From Rhodospirillaceae bacterium bin65 (GTDB taxonomy: Bacteria; Pseudomonadota; Alphaproteobacteria; Bin65): 64,000 bases of DNA. Positions 33,128 through 42,684 of this stretch are shown here, piece after piece. The notes under the pieces were generated by a model. It made no database searches and had not been told where the DNA came from. It saw only the letters and a program-made list of their open reading frames with translations. Position 1 is the first letter of the stretch. Every line of letters starts with the position of its first letter. The DNA lies in assembly GCA_002238725.1 (NCBI GenBank), contig MPMX01000003.1, forward strand, positions 1-64,000, written 5' to 3'. The position numbers and the translations under genes are program-made.

Positions 33128-34755
33128 CCGACGCGACGGTCTTCGGCATTTTCCGGGCCGCTGCCGCCGAAGCGCCGGCGCGCGAATTTCTGGTCATTCC
33201 GCCCTCGGCGTCCCGGCCCTATGCGCCGGACGGCATCGCGCTGAGCTATGCCGAGGGGCTGGCGCGCATCGAAGAAAAGCGTGCCGCCTATGCGGCGGCG
33301 GGCTACGGCCACGGCCAGCGCGTCGCGATCCTGCTGGAGAACCGGCCGGATTTCCTTGTCCACTGGCTGGCGCTGAACGCGCTGGGCGTATCGGTCGTCC
33401 CGGTCAATCCCTATTACCGCAGCGCGGAGCTGACCTACCTGCTGGACCACAGCGATTGCATCCTGGCCGTGGCTGTGCCGGAACGCGTCGGCGACATCGA
33501 AGCGGCGGTCCCGGCGGTCGGCCGCTCGCTGCCGGTCGTCGGCGCGGACGATCCGCTGCCCGAAGCGCCCGTGCCGGCGCAGCGCGACGCCCCCGGACCG
33601 GCGAGCGAATGCGCCCTCATGTACACCTCCGGGACGACCGGCTGGCCCAAGGGCTGCATACTGTCCAACGAATATTATGCCGGGGTCGGTCGCTGGTATG
33701 TCGACCAGGGCGGGTTGGCGGCGGTCGAACACGGGCAGGAACGGCTGCTGACGCCGCTGCCGCTGTTTCACATGAACGCGATGGCCTGCTCCTTCGTTGC
33801 GATGCTGATCGCGCGCGGCACGCTGATCCAGCTCGACCGTTTCCATCCGTCGACCTGGTGGTCGGACGTGCGCGATACCGGCGCGACCATATTCCACTAT
33901 CTTGGCGTCATGCCGGCCATCCTGCTCAACCTGCCCAATGATCCGACGGAACGGGACAACAAGATCAAGTTCGGCTTCGGCGCCAATGTCGATCCGGCCC
34001 AGCACGTTCCGTTCGAGGCGCGCTTCGGCTTCCCTCTGATCGAAGGCTGGGCGATGACCGAAACCGGCGCCGGCGCGACCATCGCCGCCAACCGGCCGCC
34101 CCATGAGCCGGGCAAGCGCTGCATCGGCCGGCCCGCGGGGTGCGAGGCCCGAATCGTCGACGACGGGGACAACGACGTGCCGGACGGGACGCCCGGCAGC
34201 CTGATCGTCCGCAAATCGGCCGACGACCCTCGGTGCCTGTTCTTCTCCGGCTACTACAAAGACGAGGCGACGACCGAGCGCGACTGGCGCGGCGGCTGGT
34301 TTCACACCGGCGATGTCGCTATGCGCGCGCCGGACGGCCGCTTCTATTTCGTCGACCGGGACAAGAACATCATCCGGCGCTCGGGCGAGAATATCGCAGC
34401 GCTGGAAATCGATACGGTGCTGGTGAAGCACCCGGCCGTCGCGCAGGTCGCGGTCATCGCGGCGCCGGACCCGGTGCGCGGCGAAGAGGTCATGGCCTGC
34501 GTCGTGCCGGCCGCCGGCATTGTCCGCGACCCGGCGCGCGACGAAGCGACAGCGCGCAGCCTGGTCGAGTGGTGCCTCGCCCGGCTGGCCTACTACAAGG
34601 CGCCGGGATGGGTTCTGTTCCAGGACGAACTGCCGGTCACCGCGACCAACAAGATCAAGAAGGCCGATCTCAAGGATCTGGGCGGCGATCCGGCGGAAAA
34701 CCCGGCCGCCATCGACCTGCGCAGTATGAAGAAGGCGCCGCGGCCGGCGAACTGA
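33124..34755 (+). CDS. AMP-dependent acyl-CoA synthetase/ligase (CaiC-like)
   Basis: 543 residues. Adenylates a carboxylic acid and transfers it to CoA. P-loop MYTSGTTGWPKGC (~residue 170), WAMTETGAG, GGWFHTGDVAMRAPDGRFYF and the hinge DRDKNIIRRSGENIAALEI, plus the C-terminal catalytic Lys in TATNKIKKADL, are all present. It looks like the crotonobetaine/carnitine-CoA ligase group, but the substrate cannot be read. It overlaps the racemase-like gene (ATGA), suggesting an acid made or isomerised there is the substrate. Confidence 0.85.
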   Translation: MTDATVFGIFRAAAAEAPAREFLVIPPSASRPYAPDGIALSYAEGLARIEEKRAAYAAAGYGHGQRVAILLENRPDFLVHWLALNALGVSVVPVNPYYRSAELTYLLDHSDCILAVAVPERVGDIEAAVPAVGRSLPVVGADDPLPEAPVPAQRDAPGPASECALMYTSGTTGWPKGCILSNEYYAGVGRWYVDQGGLAAVEHGQERLLTPLPLFHMNAMACSFVAMLIARGTLIQLDRFHPSTWWSDVRDTGATIFHYLGVMPAILLNLPNDPTERDNKIKFGFGANVDPAQHVPFEARFGFPLIEGWAMTETGAGATIAANRPPHEPGKRCIGRPAGCEARIVDDGDNDVPDGTPGSLIVRKSADDPRCLFFSGYYKDEATTERDWRGGWFHTGDVAMRAPDGRFYFVDRDKNIIRRSGENIAALEIDTVLVKHPAVAQVAVIAAPDPVRGEEVMACVVPAAGIVRDPARDEATARSLVEWCLARLAYYKAPGWVLFQDELPVTATNKIKKADLKDLGGDPAENPAAIDLRSMKKAPRPAN

Positions 34756-34784
34756 AGCAACGCTTTGCCGGCATTTGAGCCGAG

Positions 34785-35438
34785 CTAAATCGGCGCCAGA
34801 TCAAGCAGCGATTTGCCCAGGCGCGTCACGCTCACCAGCACGACGATGCCGAAACAGACGATCGCCACGCCGGAGATGCGGTTAATGCGCTGCATCCGCG
34901 CCTCGTTCAGGCCGGTCCGGAACAGGCTGGTGAGGGCGGCGAGAGTCAGCCACCACAGGGTCGATCCGGCAAAAACGCCGAGGATAAGCGTCCAGGCGCG
35001 CGGCAGATCGCCTTCCGGCACGATCGCCCCCAGGGCCGGAAACACGACGACGAGGCTGGCGATCGTTGCCGGATTGGTGATCGTGAGCATGAATGTGGTC
35101 GCAAAATCGCCGAAGCTGCGGGTGAAGGACAGGCGCCGGTTCCCCTCCGTCCTGACCTGCTTGAGTGCGGTCAGCACGCCGAGCAGGATCAGCAGGATGC
35201 CGCCGCCCAGACGCAGGCTCGGTTCGATCTCGTGGAGAAACGCGGCGACGAAGGTGATGCCGAAGGCAGCGATGGCGCCGAAGACCGTATCGGCCAGCGC
35301 GCCGCCCGCGCCGGCGATCAAGCCGGCGGGAATCCCCTTCGCCAGAGTGCGCTGGGCGACCATGATCCCGACCGGGCCGACCGGCGCCGCGATGACGAAG
35401 CCGGCGATCACCCCCTTGGCCAAGAGCACAAAATCCAC
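34785..35438 (-). CDS. LysE-family amino-acid exporter
   Basis: 217 residues, about six membrane helices. Opening LLAKGVIAGFVIAAPVGPVG and IPAGLIAGAGGALADTVFGA are typical of LysE/RhtB exporters, which export amino acids by proton exchange. The substrate is not predictable. It is convergent with the ligase gene and just downstream of pdxY on the minus strand. Confidence 0.85.
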   Translation of the reverse strand: MDFVLLAKGVIAGFVIAAPVGPVGIMVAQRTLAKGIPAGLIAGAGGALADTVFGAIAAFGITFVAAFLHEIEPSLRLGGGILLILLGVLTALKQVRTEGNRRLSFTRSFGDFATTFMLTITNPATIASLVVVFPALGAIVPEGDLPRAWTLILGVFAGSTLWWLTLAALTSLFRTGLNEARMQRINRISGVAIVCFGIVVLVSVTRLGKSLLDLAPI

Positions 35439-35459
35439 GGTCGGCCGCCGCAGTTCGGG

Positions 35460-36305
35460 TTATCCGGCCCACACGGGTACGGCGTCAAACCGCGCGGTCG
35501 GATTGACGATTTCCCGCTGTGCCGGGATCAGCGCCAGGGAATCCCGGTTCAGTTTCTCGGTCGCCAGAAACACGCCGTAAATCGAAGCGACCGCCCTGCA
35601 GAGCGCGGCGTGGGGGTCCTGCAGATCGAATCGGGCGCCCAGGAACAGGGCGGCAAAGGCGTCGCCTGCCCCATGGGATGCGATATCGACCAGCGGCGTC
35701 GTCACCTGCCAGGCCTGCCCGCCAGTGACCAGCAGCACGCTGATTTGGGATTCGTGCCGCAACCCGGTGACCACGACCGTCGTCGGGCCCTGGTTCAGCA
35801 GGGATGCCGCAGCGCTCGCCGCTGTGTCGACATCGTCGATCTTCCGGCCCGAAAGCTTCTCCAGTTCGAACAGGTTCGGCACGACGATATCGGCGCGTTG
35901 AAGGGCTTCGTCCCGAAAGAACTCGGCAATGCCGTCGGCGACATAGGCGCCGCGCTCGGCATCGCCGATCACCGGATCCAGAACATACAGCGCGCCGGGG
36001 TTGGCGCGCTTGATCCGGTCGACGGCGTTGAGCAGGACCGGCCCGGTCGCAGGCGCGCCGAGGAAACCGCTCAGCACGGCGTCGCAACGGTGGAAAGCGC
36101 CGCGCCGTTCTATCTCGTCCAGGGTTTCCGCGATATCCATGGCGTGAAAGACACCGCCCCGATAGCTGCCGTAACCAGGATGGTTGCTGTAATTCACCGT
36201 GTCCACCGGCCACACTTCGTGGCCCAGCAACTGCAACGGAAAGGTCGCTGCCGCGTTGCCGACATGACCGTAGGCTACCGAGGATTGGACCGACAGAATC
36301 TGCAT
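35460..36305 (-). CDS. pdxY: Pyridoxal kinase (PdxY-type)
   Basis: 281 residues of the ribokinase-like fold. MQILSVQSSVAYGHVGNAAA is the canonical PdxY/PdxK start; YPGYGSYRGGVF, VLDPVIGDAERGAYV and SHGAGDAFAALFLG (anion hole and catalytic Asp in GAGD) follow. It phosphorylates pyridoxal in the PLP salvage pathway. It lies 21 bases upstream of the lysE-like gene on the same strand. Confidence 0.9.
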   Translation of the reverse strand: MQILSVQSSVAYGHVGNAAATFPLQLLGHEVWPVDTVNYSNHPGYGSYRGGVFHAMDIAETLDEIERRGAFHRCDAVLSGFLGAPATGPVLLNAVDRIKRANPGALYVLDPVIGDAERGAYVADGIAEFFRDEALQRADIVVPNLFELEKLSGRKIDDVDTAASAAASLLNQGPTTVVVTGLRHESQISVLLVTGGQAWQVTTPLVDIASHGAGDAFAALFLGARFDLQDPHAALCRAVASIYGVFLATEKLNRDSLALIPAQREIVNPTARFDAVPVWAG

Positions 36306-36441
36306 TGCGCCCCGTTTGCTTGAGCCGTGTCCGTATCGCCAGACCCGTCGTGCGGCCGGCCGGGCGCGACGCAGGCCGTGACAATGGCGAAACTTCCGGG
36401 CTAGATGGGCGCACCATTTCTTCGGGACCTTGCTGTCGTCA

Positions 36442-37341
36442 ATGGATAATTCGCGCGCTCGCCGCGATGTGAAAGGAGGCCGGCCGCGCCGCTCGGCGCT
36501 CTACATGCCGGGCGCCAACGCCCGTGCGCTCGAAAAGGCCCGTGGCATTCCCGCCGACGTGCTGCTCCTGGACCTGGAAGACGCGGTTGCGCCGGACGCC
36601 AAGGAAACGGCGCGTGCCCAGGTCTGCGCGGCGGCGGCGGCCGGGCAATACGGCCGGCGGGAGGTCGTTGTCCGGATCAACGGACTCGACACGGGCTGGG
36701 GCCACGCCGATCTGCCGTCGGTCGCGGCCTGCGGCGCCAACGCGATTCTGCTGCCCAAGGTGGAGAGTGCGGATCAGGTCCGTCATCTCGAAGCGCTGAT
36801 GGCGGACTGCGGCGCACCGGACGACATGGCGATCATGTGCATGATCGAAACGCCAATGGGCGTGCTCCACGCCGGGGAGATCGCCGCGTCCAGCCCCCGC
36901 CTCACCTGCCTCGTGATGGGCACCTCGGACCTGGCAAAGGACCTGCAGGCCCGCGATGTGCCCGGCCGCGAGCCGCTGCTGACCGCTCTCAGCCTCAGCC
37001 TTCTTGCGGCGCGGGCGCACCGGCTGGCGATCCTCGACGGCGTTTCGCTCGACCTGGACGACGACGACGCCCATGCCGCCGCCTGCCGGCAGGGCCGGGA
37101 GCTCGGATTCGACGGCAAGACGCTGATCCACCCGAAGCAAGTAGCCGCCGCCAACGAAGCCTTCGCACCAGACGCGGCCGAGGTCGACTGGTCGCGCCGG
37201 ATTATCGCCGCCCACGCCGAAGCGGAAGGGCAGGGCGCCGGCATCGTGCTGGTCGACGGCAGGCTGATCGAGAATCTTCACGTCGAGGAAGCGCACCGGC
37301 TGGTCGCGCTCGCCGAGGCGATCGAGCGGCTGTCCGGATAG
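36442..37341 (+). CDS. CitE-like HpcH/HpaI aldolase-family lyase
   Basis: 299 residues. RRSALYMPGANARALEKAR, LLLDLEDAVAPDAK (metal-binding region), VVVRINGLDTGW, LPKVESADQV and IMCMIETPMGVLHA place it in the CitE/malyl-CoA lyase family. Members cleave acyl-CoA thioesters such as citramalyl-, malyl- or methylmalyl-CoA; which one applies cannot be told. The ATG at 36442 is favoured over TTG 36430. It is divergent from pdxY and followed by pyrD. Confidence 0.85.
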   Translation: MDNSRARRDVKGGRPRRSALYMPGANARALEKARGIPADVLLLDLEDAVAPDAKETARAQVCAAAAAGQYGRREVVVRINGLDTGWGHADLPSVAACGANAILLPKVESADQVRHLEALMADCGAPDDMAIMCMIETPMGVLHAGEIAASSPRLTCLVMGTSDLAKDLQARDVPGREPLLTALSLSLLAARAHRLAILDGVSLDLDDDDAHAAACRQGRELGFDGKTLIHPKQVAAANEAFAPDAAEVDWSRRIIAAHAEAEGQGAGIVLVDGRLIENLHVEEAHRLVALAEAIERLSG

Positions 37342-37382
37342 CGGCGCAGCCGATTACTGCATTGGCGGGAAAGGGGGCTGCC

Positions 37383-38390
37383 ATGGCCCTGTCTGAGCAG
37401 ACCGCCCGCCTGCTTGGCCGGCTGCCGCCGGAAGCGGCGCACCGCTGGTCGGTCTGGCTGCTGCGCGGCGCACAGGCGTTGAGACTGCCGCTGGAAAGCG
37501 GGCCGCACCGCCTTGCGCCCCGGCAGGTTCTTGGCCTCGACTTTCCCAATCCGATCGGCCTTGCCGCCGGCTTCGACAAGGATGCCGAAGCGGTGCGCGC
37601 CGCCTTCAGCCTCGGTTTTGGTTTTGTCGAGGTCGGATCGATCGTGCCGCAGCCCCAGCCGGGCAATCCACGACCGCGGGTCTTCCGCCTGCCGGAGGAC
37701 GGCGCGGTCATCAACCGCTACGGCTTCAACAGCAAGGGGCTGGACCATGCCGAGCGGCGGCTCGACCGGTTGCTGCGGCGCCCGCTGCCGGGCCCGCTCG
37801 GGATCAACCTGGGCGCGAACAAGCTGAGCGAAGATCGGCCCGCCGACTACGCCATCGGCGCGCGCCGGCTTGCGCCCTATGCCGACTACCTCGTCGTCAA
37901 CGTGTCCTCGCCCAACACGCCCGGCTTGCGCACCCTGCAGGATGCAGCGGCGCTGGACCGGCTGCTGGAGCCCGTCCGCGCGGCCATGGCGACGGCGCGG
38001 CCGCTGCTGTTGAAGGTCGCACCGGATCTGGAACCGGCGGATATCGACGATATTGCGGGGGTCGCGCAGGGGCCGCTGCTCGATGGCCTGATCGTCGGCA
38101 ACACAACTGCCGCCCGGCCTGCATCGCTGCGCTCGGCGCTGGCGAGCGAGGCCGGCGGCCTGTCCGGCCGGCCCCTCCTGGCGCCTTCGACCGCCGTGCT
38201 GAGAGCCTTTCGGGAACGCCTCGCCCCGGACCTGCCGATCATCGGCGTCGGCGGCATCGCGAGCGGTGCGGACGCTGCCGCCAAACGGGCAGCCGGGGCG
38301 ACGCTGGTCCAGCTCTACACCGGTCTGATATACGAAGGCCCAGCCCTGATCCACGCCGCCGCCCAAGCCTTCGGTGCAGAGGCGGATTGA
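37383..38390 (+). CDS. pyrD: Dihydroorotate dehydrogenase (quinone), class 2
   Basis: 335 residues. Oxidises dihydroorotate to orotate with FMN and quinone. VLGLDFPNPIGLAAGFDKDA, FVEVGSIVPQPQPGNPRPR, INRYGFNSKGLDHA, VVNVSSPNTPGLRTLQ (catalytic Ser) and IIGVGGIASGADAA are present. The N-terminal helical extension needed for membrane and quinone contact is included. Length is typical. Its ATG has AAAGGGGG upstream. Confidence 0.95.
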   Translation: MALSEQTARLLGRLPPEAAHRWSVWLLRGAQALRLPLESGPHRLAPRQVLGLDFPNPIGLAAGFDKDAEAVRAAFSLGFGFVEVGSIVPQPQPGNPRPRVFRLPEDGAVINRYGFNSKGLDHAERRLDRLLRRPLPGPLGINLGANKLSEDRPADYAIGARRLAPYADYLVVNVSSPNTPGLRTLQDAAALDRLLEPVRAAMATARPLLLKVAPDLEPADIDDIAGVAQGPLLDGLIVGNTTAARPASLRSALASEAGGLSGRPLLAPSTAVLRAFRERLAPDLPIIGVGGIASGADAAAKRAAGATLVQLYTGLIYEGPALIHAAAQAFGAEAD

Positions 38391-38417
38391 CGGGCCGGGG
38401 ATCGCGGGAAATCCGGG

Positions 38418-39680
38418 CTAAGGCGGCCCAAAGGCGGATATCTCGGGAATTCCTTTCCGGTATCGAACGGGCAGCCGCCCGCCGTTAAGCCAATCCACGG
38501 CCTCGTTGCGGACATTTTGCGCTTCGGCAGAGGGCAGTTTCCGTTCATCGTCGATCAGATCAGATCGGAGATGGGCACGAACGCCGGCAATTTCGGCTCG
38601 CCGATAGGCCGCATAGCGCCAGAAATAGGCCGCTGGGGGGTCCGAATCCCAGAAATTGCCCTTCTCATCGTACAAATTGCCGAGGTTGCGCATCGCCGTA
38701 ACATTCCGCCTGTCTGCCGCGGCGCCTAGGAAATAGGCAGCGGCGCGCCGCTTGTTCCTTACGACGCCCCAGCCGTTCAGATACATGACGGCCAGATTGT
38801 TGACGGCCCCTTTAATTCCGGCCGCGTAGGATTTCCGATACCAGTAGAGCGCCTTGCCGTAGTTGCGTTTCACGCCTTTACCATGGCGATACATCCAGCC
38901 CAGGTTGAGCATTCCGTCGCCGTTGCCGAGGCTGGCGCTGCGGCGGTACCAGTAGATTGCCCGGTCCGTGTTGCGCAGTTCGCGGGGGCCTTCGTCGTAA
39001 ACGTAGCCGGCCCTGAACATCGCGTAGGCATCCCAAGCCTCGGCGGCCCGGAGATACCATGTCAAGGCTCTTGCCCAGTTCTGCGCCACATGCGTGCCGA
39101 ACTGATAATACATGCCGGCTTTCACCATGCCTTCCGCGCATCCGGCGCGCGCTGCTTTCAGGTAGAGGGAAAAGGCGGCGCCTTCGTTTCGCGACCAGAC
39201 GATATCCTGCTCATAGGCGTATCCGAGCAACACGACGGCATCGAGGCTGCCGGAAGCGACCGCCCGTTCGGCCAGCCGCACCATTTCGGGGAGCTTGTCG
39301 CGGCCGTTCCACGACCTGTAGAGGAAGTTCGCCCGCATGTAGAGGGCGAGCGGGTCGTTCTCCAGATCCGGCGCGGAGAGCAACCGGGTTGCATCTTCCC
39401 TTTTTCCGGCGTTGAACAAGACTGTGGCGACCGCCACCCGCAGCGACGTGTTATTCGGGTTGCGCCGGACCGCCGCCGCACAGTTTTCCACCACCGCCCG
39501 GTATCGTCCCGGCTCGTATCGCTTCAGCCTGTGGATCTGGCGCCAATGCCGCGGCGCCAGCGGTTCGAGGCAGCGGTCCGGCAACGGGCGCGGCGTACAC
39601 AGATGCGCCGCCGCCCCGAAGGTTGACGAGAGCCAGACGATGCAGATCATCGGTACGCAGGCGAGAGTCCGGAGTTGCAT
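38418..39680 (-). CDS. Secreted Sel1-repeat (TPR-like) protein
   Basis: 420 residues. N-terminal signal peptide (LACVPMICIVWLSSTFGAAA), so it is periplasmic or exported. From about residue 190, four or five Sel1-like repeats appear, e.g. GMLNLGWMYRHGKGVKRNYG, AVNNLAVMYLNGWGVVRNKR and AMRNLGNLYDEKGNF. Such repeats bind protein partners; no specific role can be stated. GC is lower than nearby genes, and a long gene-poor stretch follows upstream of it, hinting at acquisition. Confidence 0.8.
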   Translation of the reverse strand: MQLRTLACVPMICIVWLSSTFGAAAHLCTPRPLPDRCLEPLAPRHWRQIHRLKRYEPGRYRAVVENCAAAVRRNPNNTSLRVAVATVLFNAGKREDATRLLSAPDLENDPLALYMRANFLYRSWNGRDKLPEMVRLAERAVASGSLDAVVLLGYAYEQDIVWSRNEGAAFSLYLKAARAGCAEGMVKAGMYYQFGTHVAQNWARALTWYLRAAEAWDAYAMFRAGYVYDEGPRELRNTDRAIYWYRRSASLGNGDGMLNLGWMYRHGKGVKRNYGKALYWYRKSYAAGIKGAVNNLAVMYLNGWGVVRNKRRAAAYFLGAAADRRNVTAMRNLGNLYDEKGNFWDSDPPAAYFWRYAAYRRAEIAGVRAHLRSDLIDDERKLPSAEAQNVRNEAVDWLNGGRLPVRYRKGIPEISAFGPP

Positions 39681-40414
39681 GGCTATGCGCCGTCCGGTGG
39701 CTTCCTGAGCAGACCGGAAATCGATAAGATATCAATCGATTGACTTCAAGATCAAAAATTGCCGTTCCAGAGGAGCCTTCTCCCCTGCCGGGAAGTTTCG
39801 GCTGTGATGCCCCGTACATGGTCGTCGGCCGGCCGTTCGGTGCGCTGCAAGAAGGCCGGATGGCAGATATTATTGCCTGCGGCGCAATGTCTCCACCGCG
39901 AATCTGAATTATTTCCCGGCGCATCAGCAGGCCCGAAGGATATTTCGGCTTTCGGCGGAAACTCGCATTATTTTTCATGTTTACGCAAAAAAATCCCGAA
40001 TTTATGGCTCCGCCGGTATGCGTAACTTACGTTGCCTGCCGGACGTATAGGAATTTTTTATGAATGTCTTGTTCGGGTTTGCCCCGGTGCGCTTCGAAGG
40101 GTGAGAATTCCCGATCTGACCCGGCGTGGCCGCGTGCCGGATCGCCGGCTTCGTCCTGCGGATCGTCTCACGATGGGGTATGCGCGGCTTGACAGACATA
40201 TCGATTTAGTAAAGCATCCGCTCCGTGATCGCTCGCAGGCCCTGCTAGGTCGGGTCACCCGCTGAATAGAAGAGCCTGATGCCCGACGTGGGATAGCTTC
40301 CTGCGTTCAGGCGAATAGGCGGGACATCTCTGCATTCTCTGCGAGTTGGTCACAATGGCCCGGCGCCCCCGGCCGGGCCCAGTCGGTTTGTGGCCTGACT
40401 GGAGGGAATCGGAA
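39681..40414. other. 734-base gap with no recognised gene
   Basis: AT-richer than the flanks, with runs such as AAAAAAATCC (about 39986) and GAATTTTTTATG (about 40052). A 14-codon open frame begins at the ATG near 40060. No longer frame has convincing codon bias, and no tRNA, IS end or repeat was seen. It may hold control sites for the Sel1 gene or the nuclease, or decayed DNA. Confidence 0.4.
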
Positions 40415-40930
40415 TTGACCTGTGTCAAGCGGGCGACGCATTTCCGCTTGAATTTGTGGGCGACACCGGCGGTCGGCGCTATTGCGCTGACCGTCGCGTT
40501 TTGCGCTGTGCCCGCCGGGGCCGCGGACTATACTTGGCCGGTAACCCGGGTGATCGACGGCGATACGGTGGTCGTCAATGCTTCGGCCGATTTGCCGCCG
40601 GAACTTTCCAGGCTGGCGGTGCGGCTGGACGGCGTCGACACGCCCGAAAAAGGCTGGCGCGCGAAATGCGCGGAAGAAAAGAAGATGGGCCGCGAGGCGA
40701 GAGCCTTTACGAAGAGGCAAATCGACAAGGCCAAGCGAATCGTCGTGCGCGATCCGAAATGGGGAACGTATGGGGGGCGCGTGATTGCCGATCTCGTATT
40801 GGATGGAAGATCGCTCTCGGACGCGCTAATCGAGAAGGGTTACGGCATTCCCGATCGCGGTAGGAAGACGAATAAAAAGGAAAGGGAAGAGAATAGGCGG
40901 AAGAGATGGTGTTCCGATTTGGGCAAGTAG
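40415..40930 (+). CDS. Secreted thermonuclease-like (SNase) protein
   Basis: 171 residues. A signal peptide (PAVGAIALTVAFCAVPAGAA) leads into a staphylococcal-nuclease fold: VTRVIDGDTVVVNAS, VRLDGVDTPEKGWR (active-site Arg and Asp region), GGRVIADLVLDGRSLSDALI. The tail is Lys/Arg-rich. The start is TTG at 40415 with GGAGGGA 8 bases upstream; an in-frame ATG at 40346 has no such site. It probably degrades nucleic acid outside the cytoplasm. Confidence 0.75.
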   Translation: MTCVKRATHFRLNLWATPAVGAIALTVAFCAVPAGAADYTWPVTRVIDGDTVVVNASADLPPELSRLAVRLDGVDTPEKGWRAKCAEEKKMGREARAFTKRQIDKAKRIVVRDPKWGTYGGRVIADLVLDGRSLSDALIEKGYGIPDRGRKTNKKEREENRRKRWCSDLGK

Positions 40931-40966
40931 CGTCCGGCGGCGGGTCCACTCAGGTATCCGGTCACT

Positions 40967-41746
40967 CTATTCCGCCAGTTCCATCCATCCCAGCGTCTCT
41001 TCCGTAACCCGGCTCGGGACATATTCCGCGGCGGCCCAGCCGTCGTAGCCCAGCCGGTCGAGCGCGGCGAAGACAGCGGGATAGTCGATGGCCCCGGTGC
41101 CGGGCTCGTGCCGGCCGGGATGGTCGGCGAACTGGATATGGCCGATGCGCGGCAGGATTTCCTCGAGCCGGGCGATCAGTCGGCCCTCCATGATCTCCAT
41201 GTGATACAGGTCGTGCTCCAGCGACAGGTTCGGGCGATCCGCCCGGTCGATGGCTTCGAGCGCCTGCCGGCTGGTCGACAGCAGGAAGCCCGGCCGGTCC
41301 ACGGTGTTGACTGCTTCGACCACCACGCCGAGACCGATGTTACCCATCAGGTCCGCCGCGACGCGCAGATTCTCCGCCAGCGTCGCCAGACAGCGCTCCC
41401 GCGCATATCCATGCAGTTCGGGAAATCCTGACAGCACATTGACGTTGCGCGGCCGGAGCGCCGCCGCCACGCCCCGCGCAGTTTCGGCCGCCCGCCGGAA
41501 GGCGGCCTGCCGGCCCGGCGTCGCGGCGAGGCCCGGCCCGCCGTCCAGCATGTCGCCGACCGGGATGTTGATGACCGAGACCGCGAGTTCCGCCGCCTCG
41601 ATGGCCCCCTGCCACTCGGCGGCCGACCGGTCGTAGGGAAACTGGATCTCGACGGCCCCGAACCCGGCTGCCGCGGCGGCAGCCGGCCGGTCCAGCCAGT
41701 CGCGCTCGGCGAACAGCATCGAGATGTTGGCGGAAAAGCGCGGCAT
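40967..41746 (-). CDS. Hydroxypyruvate isomerase-like TIM-barrel protein
   Basis: 259 residues. MPRFSANISMLFAERDWLDR is the typical Hyi/OtnI opening. Metal and catalytic residues lie in GVVVEAVNTVDRPGFLL (Glu), NLSLEHDLYHMEIMEG, HIQFADHPGRHEPGTG and AAEYVPS (Glu). Family members isomerise hydroxypyruvate and related 2-oxo-sugars. Start 41746 is preferred over 41779 because the extra 11 codons are not homologous. It is divergent from the TauE-like gene. Confidence 0.85.
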   Translation of the reverse strand: MPRFSANISMLFAERDWLDRPAAAAAAGFGAVEIQFPYDRSAAEWQGAIEAAELAVSVINIPVGDMLDGGPGLAATPGRQAAFRRAAETARGVAAALRPRNVNVLSGFPELHGYARERCLATLAENLRVAADLMGNIGLGVVVEAVNTVDRPGFLLSTSRQALEAIDRADRPNLSLEHDLYHMEIMEGRLIARLEEILPRIGHIQFADHPGRHEPGTGAIDYPAVFAALDRLGYDGWAAAEYVPSRVTEETLGWMELAE

Positions 41747-41903
41747 GGCGGCGGCTCGGCATGGCGTGACGGTACGCATCGTATCCTGATGGTTCCGGAC
41801 CGCCCGGTCGAGGGGACCTGAGCGCCCGCTGCCCGCCCGCCTGCAGGGCAGGCCTGCAGCGAACGCCCTTCCCGCGCGGGCGCCGGGCGGCTATGCCCCC
41901 GCC

Positions 41904-42668
41904 ATGCTTATCGAGAATCCCTGGTTCTGGGCGGCGGCCATCCCGGCGGTGCTGATCGTCGGCATCTCGAAGGGCGGGGTCGGCGGCGGACTGGGCACCG
42001 TCGGCGTGCCGATCCTCTCCCTGGTGGTCGATCCGCGCATGGCCGCCGCGGTGCTGCTGCCGGTGCTCTGCCTGATCGACCTGATGTCGCTGAAGGCCTA
42101 TTGGGGCCGGTGGCACCGGCGCAACATGCGCATCCTGATCGCTGCCGCGATGATCGGAATTCTTGCCGGCGCGCTGACCTTCCGGCACCTGGACGCTGAC
42201 GCCATCCGGGTGCTGATCGGCGTCATCGCCATCCTGTTCGCTCTGCGCACTTGGCTCGGCGCCCGGCGGATCGACCGGCCGGCGAGCGCGCCGAACGCCG
42301 TGCGCGGCGGCCTGTGGGGCGCGATCGCCGGCTTCACCAGCTTCGTTTCCCACAACGGCGGGCCTCCGGTGGCGGTCTACCTGCTGCCGCAGAAGCTGGA
42401 CAAGACGCTGTACCAGGCAACGACGGTCGTGTTCTTCGCCTCGATCAACTATGTCAAGCTGGTGCCCTACTGGCTGCTCGGGCAGTTTCCGGCGACCAAC
42501 CTGACCGTATCGGCGGCCCTGTTTCCGCTCGCCGTGGCAGGGACCCTGCTCGGCGTGTGGCTGCACACCAGGATCTCCGACCGCCTCTTCTTCATTGCGG
42601 CCTATGTCCTGCTGTTCGGCATCGGCATCAAGCTGGTATATGACGGCATGACCGGCCTGCTGGCCTGA
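41904..42668 (+). CDS. TauE/SafE-family sulfite exporter-like membrane protein
   Basis: 254 residues, about eight membrane helices. WAAAIPAVLIVGISKGGVGG opens the first repeat and FVSHNGGPPVAVYLLPQKLD the second; both are hallmarks of TauE/SafE. These proteins export sulfite or related anions formed from organosulfur compounds. The two following genes oxidise and carry sulfur, which supports an actual sulfite-export job here. It lies 16 bases before the cysteine dioxygenase-like gene. Confidence 0.88.
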   Translation: MLIENPWFWAAAIPAVLIVGISKGGVGGGLGTVGVPILSLVVDPRMAAAVLLPVLCLIDLMSLKAYWGRWHRRNMRILIAAAMIGILAGALTFRHLDADAIRVLIGVIAILFALRTWLGARRIDRPASAPNAVRGGLWGAIAGFTSFVSHNGGPPVAVYLLPQKLDKTLYQATTVVFFASINYVKLVPYWLLGQFPATNLTVSAALFPLAVAGTLLGVWLHTRISDRLFFIAAYVLLFGIGIKLVYDGMTGLLA

Positions 42669-42684
42669 CCGGAGGAGGAGTACG

